From Apostichopus japonicus (Eukaryota > Echinodermata > Holothuroidea > Aspidochirotida > Stichopodidae): DNA of 64,000 nucleotides. The translations under genes and the position numbers were made by a program. Each line of letters starts with the position of its first letter. Position 1 is the first letter of the stretch. The DNA lies in contig NC_092570.1 of assembly GCF_037975245.1 (NCBI RefSeq), forward strand, positions 1,238,501-1,302,500, in the 5' to 3' direction. This document shows positions 35,801 through 47,800 of this stretch, piece after piece. The notes under the pieces are model-generated. The model was not told the origin of the DNA. It saw nothing but the letters and a program-made list of their open reading frames with translations, and ran no database searches.

Positions 35801-38800
35801 CCTTTAGAGGATATGTTTATCTGACAAGGTCCGAATATGAATAAACTTATGTTTAGTTTAGATTGCTTATATCCTTATCAATAGTATGGTTTTATTTTGT
35901 TTCTTGGGGGAGGGGTATGTTTACATTGCTGTTAACTGTGTATATGTTACAATTTCTAATTATCGATATGACATGTAAACAAAACTGATTTTACAACAGC
36001 TCAGCCATACTTCATTATTTAGTCGAGGAAACAAAATGCTGACGCAGCTGATTTTATTTATGTGTTTTTGGTTGCCAGGTAACATCATAAATTAAGACCG
36101 AACCATGAATGATTATTTTCTTCATAATGAAGCACCGGGATGGTACTACTTATGTAGAAACATTCGTAGCTATTTCAATGTTTTGCCACCACCTGAAAAG
36201 TTCAAGATTAAGACTTTGCGGGTTTACAAGAGCTCTCAAACTGCCATTCTTGGAGTGGACCCATGACCAAACTAAAACAAAACAAATAACCATTATTTGT
36301 AATATTATTATTGGGTAAGATTTTTCATATGTATGATCAAAATGGTATTAGTGAAAGAAATGAAATGGAAAAAATAAAATAAAAACAATTCTCTTGGCTA
36401 TATAACTAATTTAAAAACAATGCCATGTAAGATACAATACCACATCTTGCATAACTAACCACTACCGGCCATACTTCTGTGAAACTACAAATGTTAGCGA
36501 CTAATGAATATTGATATGTATTATGTATACCAAATTATGAGAGGACATGTAGTAACGGTTTACATAAACACTAAAGAACGGATGAAAGCTGTGCAAAAGA
36601 GCATGCACTTGGTAAACAAACAACAACAAAAATTGAAAGAGTTAAATAATGAAAGAATAAACGCGAACAATAATGTGAGGGTTACCCGAATCTGATTCAG
36701 ACGAGGAGAGCTGTAAAATGTCCATCAATTCGGCAGACAATGAGTCAGGACTTGACACTAAAAGAACGAGGGTAACATTGAAAAAAAGAAAGAAAAAAAA
36801 GTACAATTCACTTGAACATGCAAACAATGAACATAAAATGTGATGCAATAACAATGGTCGATCATGCTGGACTTTAAGAGAGGCAAGGAAGAAAAAAAAA
36901 ACTTTACGCTTGACACAAAATATAAATTATTTCTCATTGCTTGCTTGCATCGACCGATCCACTCATGTGGGGGGAGGGGGAAGGCTTCATGTTGAGACCA
37001 TTTCTAGAGAGATGAACATCAAATAAACGAGTCATCAATTACAATGACTGTGGAAGAAGATGATATTATCCTTCACAACTGTCATGGGTCTGTTACTTTT
37101 GACTGACACACCTAGTTTTAAAAACATAAATCCAAACAGAATCCAAAAGAAGAGCCGAATAGCCTGTTTAGGTCAATGAAAAGGACTTTTGTCTTTATGA
37201 ATTACAAAGTGAATAACATACTTCTGTAAGTGTGGGGGGGGGGGGTAGGAATAGTAGAAAGAGGACATTTCCAGATGAGTACCTTATTGTTCACTGGATG
37301 TATTTGAGTACCTTCATATCCAGGGTTTCGTATATTTGAGAATACAAATAACTCTCATATTATTTTTACTAATTCCATGAAAGTATGGGCGGATCTTAGT
37401 CCATTTTTCGAGAGAACGAAGGTAATGGCCTGTTTCATGTTTGTCTCACTGGTAATTTCAGTTTTGTTTTCGTGCACTCTTGTGTACATTTGTTTTAAAG
37501 AATACTATCACCCTCATGGAAAGAATGATTGGGTTATAATTTGAAAGATAAACCAAGTTTTGGGACTCCTCTGTCATTGCCTGATACATTATAAAACTTC
37601 AGGGCCTAAAACATTGAGCTAAATACTGGTCAGTGGATTTTGCCATTTGCCAGAAGATAAAGACTCTGGCCGGGGACATTTGAACAAAATAAGAAACACA
37701 TCATAAGTCGGTCTACATTCATCAGTCAAAGAATGGCATGATTTTGGTTCATAACATGCGGCTCATATTACTGCTTATTAACAGTAAATATTTATTGGCT
37801 GATCCCATACCTCTGTACAGTGTTTTTAGCCATAAGATATTTTAAGCACTGGTATAAAACAGAACACAACAGCTGAGACAGATGAAACAATGGATGCCAG
37901 TTCTACCAATAACATCAAACATGCCAACGTCATAGAAAGAAAACAGTCTTCATGCACAGGTTGCAGAAAAAAACCCAAATAAATGTGTTTGGTTTTTAAC
38001 CAATTTTTAAGAAAGTGTGAGGATAGTAAGTTTAATCTCTATAACTTGTTATATTATTGTTAGTCCTACACCAGTTTGAAGATCAAAGGTTTTAGAACAA
38101 TTAGAGATAATAATTTGAATCTCCATAATCTTTTATCTTTTGCATGTCTTATATGTATATATAACCAGTCCATTTGAAGGGTCAGAGGTGGTAGGTAGAT
38201 ATACATATATATATATATACATATGTACATATACATACATATATATATATACATATATATACATCTACTGCTTTTTTAGACAGATGAAGAGAATCATAAT
38301 CCAAAGCTGCACAAATGCATCACCTCTAGCACACAAGCATGGAACACATAGCAAGCAGAAGCACCACAAAGAGGAACTAACTCTGTATTTAATCTGCACA
38401 TGTTAGACTCAGATGAGCCACGCTCTCTTCTTTGTAATAATGGAATCTATTATATTTATAGCTCTGATTGGATAAGCACTCTAAGCACTAGTTTAAGTGA
38501 GTTCCCTTATATCTGATATCAACTCACCTCCTCTTATCCTGCAGCTTATTTTGCAGTTTCTCATACACCCCTGGTCATCCCCCTCTCGTTACCTTGTTGC
38601 AGTCCCTCATACACCCCAGGTCATGCCCATCTCCTAATACCTTGTTGCAGTTCCTCATACACCCCAAGTGAACCCCTCTGCTTACCTTGTTGCAGTTCCT
38701 CATACACCCCTGGTCATCCCCCTCTCCTCACCTTGTTGCAGTCCCTCATACACCCCTGGTCATGCCCCTCTCCTACCTTGTTGCAGTCCCTCATACACCC

Positions 38801-41800
38801 CTGGTCACCCCCTCTCCTTACCTTGTTGCAGTCCCTCATTCATCCCAGGTTATCCCCGTCTGCTTACCTTGTTGCAGTCCCTCATACACCCCTCATACAC
38901 CCCTGGTCAACCCCCTCTCCTTACCTTGTTGCAGTCCCTCATTCATCCCAGGTTATCCCCCTCTGCTTACCTTGTTGCAGTCCCTCATACACCCCTCATA
39001 CACCCCTGGTCCTCCCCCTCTCCTTACCTTGTTGCAGTCCCTCATACACCCCTGGTCATCCCCCTCTCCTTACCTTGTTGCAGTCCCTCATACACCCCTG
39101 GTCATCCCCTCTTCTTACCTTGTTTCAGTCCCTCATACACCCCAGGTCATCCCCCTCTCCTTACCTTGTTGCAGTCCCTCTTCTTCCAGCAGCATCCTGT
39201 CTCTTCTTCTCTCCTTTCTTCTAATTCTGATCCTCTGTTTCAGCTCTTGTATCTCCTCGTCCGATGCATCTGATTCGCTGTCACAACGCTGCTTCATCTG
39301 TTTACATTTAATCTGTTCAACCGCTGATATAATGGCCTCCGAGATACAGAAATGAGCATTCTCCTAGAAGCAATACCAAAGAGCAAAATTATGGTAGTAC
39401 GTAAAAAACAAAACAAACACAACCCTCACACAAATGTTACTTCTGCAAGGAGGAAATGAACTGTAGAGTTCAACATACTAAATAGCTACAGGTAAAGTAC
39501 TTTAGGATCCCATAGCAATCTGTGCTGCATATTACTAACACCTTCTGTGAAGTGCACTGAAACACAATTGCTGTATTAAACATGGCTAATTCCTCTCACC
39601 TTCAAATTCAATAATATATTCAAAATTTAGAAACTTTACAAAAGAACTAGATCTAGAAAGAACTCCAGCAATTCGATTGACTCCCCCCCCCCCTATTTCA
39701 TCTGCTGACACAAGAGAAAAATTTGTGTTTATGGACAAATTCCACTATTAGCTATGACAGATTCTCATGATATAATGATACAATGAACATGAATGAACTG
39801 AAGTTGAAAAAAAAACAAACCACATTTTAATAAATACTCTTCCATGTTTCCATATATAACAAGGGAAATATTTTTATGTCTGTAAGTTATAAAACAAATT
39901 TATGGAGACTTTACCCTGTCTAGTTCTGGGCAGGTAGCAAAATCTTGTGATGATAGAAAACTCATTAACGATTCACCCTCTGATGGCTGGGGGAAATATC
40001 CATCCACCATTGGTGACTGGATCCCTGATGAAAGAAACATAAAACATAGAATAGTTAGCAACAGAGCCTCAAAACATAAAGAAATAATATGCATATCATT
40101 CATGAGTAGAAAAATTTCATTAATAATAATAATGATAAATTATATTTATATAGCGCTTAATAGAGCGTTTCAAAGCCCTTACCCTCATTCCTCATTTCCT
40201 CAAGCGCTTTCCTCAAAGCATTTCATTCCTCATTTAACTTATCACTCCCATCTAAGCTAGTGGTCTCTGACTCAGAGAATGGATAAGACTACTGATAATT
40301 CTCACAAATGCCTGTTATATATAACTTTGCACATGCACGCATAGATCATGAACATTTTGAGATCATACAAAAACAAGGATGTTGCAACAAAAGAAAATTA
40401 ACTTTTTTATATGTCTCTTACCGTGATACCACTGCCTCTCATGGTCCGGGAGAGAAGAAGAGTATTCACCTCCATCACTATCATCATTACTCGCTTTAGC
40501 CTCCTCCTCCATTATCCTTCTCGCCTCTTTTTGGGTTAGATGCTCCGAGTGCCACCGTTTATGGGCGTTTCTCCTCCTCAATAGTTTCTCATGTTGAGAC
40601 ATGCTGGCGTCGGTACTCAGTTTTCTCAGACGGCTCCTCGATTTCACCGATCCAAACTGGTCGTGCTTCTTTATAGATCTCTCCCAATTGTCTTTCCCCT
40701 CCGGTGAAAATAAACTGACGTGGTAATCCGTGTCGGGGCGCACAGAGGCTTCCGCGCCCTTCGAAGCTCTGCCGGCATGTGAATGATACCTGCGGACCGG
40801 CCCCTTGCGCCTGACTTCATATGAGTTTTCGTTTTTGGTCGGATCTTCTCGCACTACCTCTGCACCCCTCGTTGCCTCCCATGGCATCTCATTCTCTGTG
40901 ACCCGAACATTGCTATTGTCTTCCATGATGGCGTCTTCTTCTACCCGCAGATTTCGGTGACTACGGGCACTCCGACCCTGGTGACTCTCTCGTACTCTTT
41001 TAGAGGGCACAAACTCCTCCTCAGAGCTTAACCGGCTCAGAGGGACTTGCATCTTGTTATTCTTCCTCTTAATCACGCCATTTTCGGATGGCTCGTTCCC
41101 GTTGACGTCACCTGAGGAAGGATTGGACTCTCTTGTCAAATCTGTACAATGAATATTCATGAGAGGGTCCTTATCTTCAGTCTGAGCGATTTTATCTATA
41201 CTTCCTCTTCTCTCTTTCACGTCCAGAACAGATTCCAAGTTATCTTTAGCGCTCCTCCTGTGGTTAGGTGGTATACTTCCTAGGGCATGCTCTGGGCTTA
41301 ATGACACAGTTACATCCTGCTTACAAGGCTCAATAAAGATTGGTGGGTACAACCGAGATCCTAACTCATTGGAGCCTTGGTAGCTGAAAGGATTGAAGGC
41401 TGATCTCGGTGGAAAAGACGGCTCTTGACGGGTGATTGACCTTTGCATCTGAAACTAGATTGAAAAATGTATTCACTTGAATACATTCCGTCATTTTGAT
41501 ATTAACTCACCTGCAAATTCTATAGCCATTCAATGTTAAGTGTAAGTTACAAGCCATTCAATGTTAAGTGTAAGTTACAAGCCATCCCATGTAAAGGGTA
41601 ATTTATAAGCCAACCCATGTAAAGTGTAAGTTACGGGCCATCCCATGTTTAGTGTAAGTTACGAGCCATCCCATGTAAAGTGTAATTTACAAGCCATCCC
41701 ATGTTAAGTGTAATTTATAAGCCATTCCATGTTAAGTGTAATTTATAAGCCATCCAATGTTAAGTATAAGTTACAAGCCATCCTGCTTCTCCCTAATGCA

Positions 41801-44800
41801 TATGTGGTTGCTTATAGCCTCGTTCCAGGGCGATTTAGTATAACTTGTTTTCCCCTTTAATCTAACAACAGGAATAGCTTGTGAGGTCAAAATAATGTGG
41901 ACATCTCAATTACATGCATGGACATTTCATGGTTCTCAAACCTTTGAACCAATGAATTTCCTCACGTTGACCAATAGCAACCATTTCCTCATCGAGACAG
42001 TATTGTAAGTGTACAATGCATTCAGTTTTTCAACACAATTACATAGAAAAAAGACCTCAACAACTGAAACCAACGAAGTCCTTTAAACCTTTCCTTGAGA
42101 AACGATTGCCATAAACCAACCCCAACATTACCGATGAGAGACCAAAAAACTGTAAATGCTTATCTACTGCAAAAGGCTTGTGTTGGCAAAATGTAATAGT
42201 TAGTCGGCCTGACATTCCCATCTTAGCAGGGTAATCGTTAGAGCCGAACCTGGAAATTAATCTACAAAAATGCTTACCAATTTGACTGGAAATACCACGA
42301 AAGATACATGACTATTGATTTATGGTCCATCGTTGAGATATTTCAGTCACAAAAACAAGAAAAAAGAAGCTCAGAAATTCCAGCACTTTATTTCCTCAGA
42401 ATAAAATTCAAATCCACATAAACAATCAGCCACGTTCCACGATAATTTGATGCCATTTTCCGATATTTCAAATAAATCACCAAAGTCAGACGATTTTGAA
42501 CAGATTCTAGAAAACATCTGTTTACATCACTTGTAAAACAGAACGTTTAGTTTAACTGTGCAATGACAGTTTACTGACTGTTATCCATTGATGGTTGCAG
42601 ATGTAAGTAACTTTGCCAACACTGGCTGGTGGTTTTGCATGCAGGCATAACGATGATACAAGCATGTCTGTCATTCAATACTTTGTGTTCAGTTTCCTGT
42701 TTGTCATGCATTAGGCAGGTACTCTAGACTGCTATAATAGAGAGTGATTTATCAACAAAAGATTTGTTTCACTTCCTAACGACTTAACTGATAATTGATA
42801 GCGCTTTACAATCCTACTTATGAATATGTTTTTTTTTTATGTACAATGGATTTTAATTAACTTCATAAACTTTAAACTCACCAAGCTGTAGTCCAACTCG
42901 GCTAAGAGGCAAGAGTCATTATGTTCAATGGCTCTCAAACAGGTCAAGAGGGCTTGGGTAAAGGCTGGCTGGCAGACAAGGGCATAATCTGTAACAAATG
43001 AAATAACAAGACATTAATTAATACAGTCTACATAAAGGGAAATGGAATGACAACATATTAATATATAACTACTCATTGCCTTAGTATGGCAGTAGTTCAT
43101 GGCATCTCTTCCATGCAATGATAACACATAATTATGGTTTGTCTCGCACACTACAGAACAAACAACAACAATGAGAACAAGCATACAAAGTACAAAATAC
43201 AACAACACCTGTATTAAAGTAAAGCATATCAATACATGGCTGCTCCTTGCCTTATTATAGCAGTAGTGTCTGGAATCTCTTCCATGCACTGACAATACAT
43301 AATTATGGTTGTCATGCACTCTACAGAACAAAAAACAACAAAAAAGAACAAACATACACGATACAACAACACCTGTATTAAAGTAAAGCATATCAATACA
43401 TGACTGCTCCTTGCCTTATTATAGCAATAGTGTCTGGAATCTCTTCCATGCACTGACAATACATAATTATGGTTGTCATGCACTCTACAGAACAAAAAAC
43501 AACAAAAAAGAACAAACATACACGATACAACAACACCTGTATTAAAGTAAAGCATATCAATACATGACTGCTCCTTGCCTTATTATAGCAATAGTGTCTG
43601 GAATCTCTTCCATGCACTGACAATACATAATTATGGTTGTCATGCACTCTACAGAATAAACAACAAAAAGAACAAACATACAAAATACAACAACACATGA
43701 AAGTATACCAATACAGTAAGTGTCTCTTGCCTTATTTATTGCAATGCCTTTCATGTTGTTGGTGATAATGCAATTTTATTTGCATTGTCACACACTCTAG
43801 AAACTAAGATAGAGTTACTATTTGTGCTTCAGGCATATAATGAATACATTCAAGTATTGTTACTTTCATAAATTAATGTCACAGGGAAGTATACATGGAC
43901 CACAATGTATGTTACAATTCACAACAAACATTAACACATTGTTTTGCACTGAAACAGTCTCTTTTTGAAGGAAACATGTTTACAAGCTACTGATTACTAT
44001 TTGACTTTTACTGCATTCTGCTGAGTTAGTTTGCCACCCACCATTGGCCTAGGAGCCCAATTTGATTTGGAGAGGGGGGGGAGGGGGTTGTAACGATTTG
44101 GCTGAAAACCAATATGTAAGGGCATACTGGTGAGACCCCCCCTCACCTTTGAAATTCGAATTCGTCAACAGTCATACATATCATAACATCGTCTTGGACA
44201 GAGAAGGAAAGCATGTACTGCGAACTGTGTCAATTTACTACACAACATCGATGTCAGATTAGTTGAGCAAGCTTAGAACGTTTATTACCTGAGGCTGATT
44301 TTTTTACGCAACTACTGACCCTCATCAAACAAGATAATCGCAGGTTATGTTTTTGATTGCAGTGCCCAAAACGATAGCAAGCATATTGCCCGAATTTTCA
44401 CAGAATATCTTCTTGGAGGGGCTGCAGCCCTCCCCGTGCCCCGGCCTCCTATGCCAATGCTACCCACCAAATATGTGGACTTTTTATCTTGTAGAATTGT
44501 CAAAAAATGTTCTCTGTGTAAAACACTCTGTACAGTACATAGCTAAAACACCTTTAATAGTTAATTAGCAAACATAACAAAGGATCTTACAATCAATTTA
44601 AAAATAGTGGCTCAAAAAGCTCCTTTAAGGTATGGAATTTCCTCAAGAGATAAACAGGGATATACTACAACTTACACATCGGGTGGCTTCCATTTCAACA
44701 ATTTAACTGAGATTTGGAATCTTTCAATTTAGAAGGTCATTTCTGATGGGAAAGCTGTAGATTGCTCTTGGATGACTATGACTATGACCCGGCCCGGTAT

Positions 44801-47800
44801 CAAACACGCTAAGCCTCATTGCTTCAAATGCCCCCACCTTTATTTAATCGGCCACAGTGCCGGTATCATAGAATTTATTTGTTTATAGTTTGTAGAGAGC
44901 TTACACCTAATATAAATATATCGTGTAAGTGATGTCTTATTTATTTTCTTGTGCACTCTCTGAGCTAATATAGTACTTGCTCTCCTCACTACAAAAAGAC
45001 ACTTACTGTAATATAGCCCGTTCACTGTTTATATGCATACTAACCTTTGGAGTTATATATACTAGACTGTTGACATTTATTACACCAAGAGAAGATCAAA
45101 ATAGTTAAAAACTAGAACAGTTATTGGAAAAAGGTCATAAAAGTCTTTTGCAGTAACAAAGTCAACATTCTCTACCTCATCTCAAATAAAAAATTCTGCC
45201 CTTTGTTATATATCTAGACACAAATCTGGATGTAGTTAGCACAAAGTGTACAGATGAATTTGACATAGAGAATAAGTACTGTAATCTGCTGAGCCAGATT
45301 ATTAGGTATAGATCAGCACCATGCACTCATGGACATAGATTCTGTACAGTATACTGTACATACCAGCCTATACTACAGAGCCTGAAAATGTATTTTACTA
45401 ATACGACTCTGAATAGCCTACAGTAGAACAATTTTATGGCTTTTTCAGGTTCCTTGATCAACATTCAACAACATTAATGTCTCTCCTCTGCCCCCCCCCC
45501 CCTGAGTCTGAGCCATATGTAGACAATATGCAAGCTTATCATGATAATATCTGCTTTTGAATTTGTGAGTGAGGTTGAAAAAGGTGAGGGGGGGGGGGGT
45601 GTGCACACCACAAACGGCCATACATCGGCACCTGTGGAGGCAGCGTCCAAACAGGTACTGTATATGAATACAGTACATGCCAACTCCGTTGATAGGTACT
45701 GGACTGCAAGGGGTCACTGCCAATATACAGTTGTCTCAATGCATCATTAATTTTCATGTCGTTAGTATTCTTCAAAGTAACCATAAATATTATGTTCCTC
45801 TGTAAATTAAGAGATATTTAAAATTCCAAGGGCACCCAAATGCTTATACTTAGCTTCCATACTATGGGGACCCTGGAGATACACTGATATATGTTATTTA
45901 CATGTGACTCTATAACATAAAATATAACATATCAAAAATACATAAAATAAACTCAAGTTTCAATTGCGTGTATAGACTAGCTTATGTGTATCTTTTAGCT
46001 TAGCTTTCTCTACATTACTTCATGTTATTCTTTGTTGATGTTTTGTCTTGTTTCATTTTGTTGTTTTGCTTATTAGTAGCTTACCGAGATAGTACTGTTG
46101 CATACGTCCACTGGCTAAAAGAATCTGTAACTGGCCTGACACGGTCAGTTGTTCCAAGCTAGACTGGAGCCAAAAGTGACCCTGTCTAGTCCCTTGACTT
46201 TCGGACTGCCTGTTGACTTTCTCCACCGCTGGTGCGAGTGTTGGTTGGAGCTGTCTCAAATTCAGAATAAAGGGCCAATAGTCACCTCCCTACAGGCGAA
46301 TAATTAAAACAGAAACAAGGTTGGTAAATAACAACAGCATTGTGACACAAAAATGTACAGCATATTAAAAGCTTGCACAGCTTGTAAAGATGTAGAACTG
46401 TTTTGCTATGGCTTTAAACATGGCAACTGTATCACTGTATGACTGATGTGAAAGCTTTTAAAGTGAAAATAATTTCACTGTCATGTGTGAACATTTTTAA
46501 CCATAAAATGAAAGCAGCTTGAAAGTTCATAATTTCCGTTCTTTTAATCTTCGACATTTGTCACGATTGATGAGTCCTGTAAGTTTGGTCCTTAGTCATA
46601 AACCACAGGATAAGGCAGTTTATATATTACTAATATTTATTACTACGAAACCATGACACTTACTGAATGTTAGATTCAGAAGAAAGAAAAAATTGAAAGT
46701 GAGGGGGTAGTGTAAGAATGGTAACCACATGTGGAGACAGTCTTAGAGAGGGCAGTGACACACAACTGCATGAACACATGGATTACAATTTGGAATTCGT
46801 ACACTGCATCTGAAGCGAATCAAACGGTGTGGACCGTCACTCCTTGAATGTTAAATGAGGGAGGAGGATTCAGTAGGCAGAGTCTCAGGTGCGATATTGG
46901 GGCACAGTACTAAAATGTTACCAGATAGTAAAGTAGGATAGGTGGAAGGGTTTCAGTGAGGTGTGTGCTTTATCTCCCCCCCCCCAAAAAAAGTCTTCAC
47001 TACATACATCTGCTAACTTGTGTCATGTTTAGCAATAAAACTGATGTCTCATGTAGGCCTACTCAGTATAATAAAATAATTCCTTTTGTTTTTGTTCTTG
47101 ATTGGTATTCAATATATTGCAATCTTACTTTTTTCGATATTCACAGTGATATCAAGTATCTTTCCCTTTAGTTTTTAATTTTGTTATAAATCTAGATCAG
47201 ATTGATGGTTTTTTTTAAATTCACTCATTTCCCAGTAGGATGTAGTGAGTACAGTAGCTGAACATGTGTTTGAACATGTGTTTGAACATGTGTTAAAATG
47301 ATAAAAAGAGACTTCCTTACAATGAGAAACCAAAATGTCTAATAGTTAAATACAGTATATGCTACCCATTACACCAGCAGTATGTAAACAAGCAAAAAGG
47401 AAAGATACACACTGAGTTAGAACAGGAAATCACATTAAAGTTACTAGTTTCACTTATGTCATATGCAGTATGTTGCAAGTATAATGATGATTATCTATGA
47501 AATTCCCTTATTCAAAAGATAGTGTCAACAAATGTGGTGCCTACAGTAATTAAAGATGGTGAAATGAGTTATTGAAGGCAGATCTCTGAGTTTGGTCGCA
47601 CTTTTAGCTAAACCGGACAAGTATTACTCAAAATAAGTTTACAATTGATCACACTAAGGACAAGGTAATGGCTTAGATTTTTCAACCAAATTAAGGTTAG
47701 TAAACTTGTTTATAGAGTAAGTTAATGAACTTCAATCTTTGACATTACTTTCTTAAATGACACTTGGCTGGTTAGTTAAAGTCATCACCCTGTACTGATA

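Noticed and set aside
38668-39355. Three overlapping plus-strand Pro/Ser-rich frames up to 222 codons
   Set aside because: They run antisense over the 46-bp minisatellite and the end of a Rubicon exon; all three frames are open because of the repeat, not because of selection.
40363-40421. Extension of the large Rubicon frame beyond its donor
   Set aside because: The frame stays open by chance for some 20 codons, but GTAAG at 40421 and the next exon at 40024 in matching phase and family sequence show that it is intron.
43014-43754. Minus-strand Cys/Val-rich frames of about 100-125 codons
   Set aside because: Readings of the 164-bp satellite; the same peptides recur with each unit and have no start or splice context.
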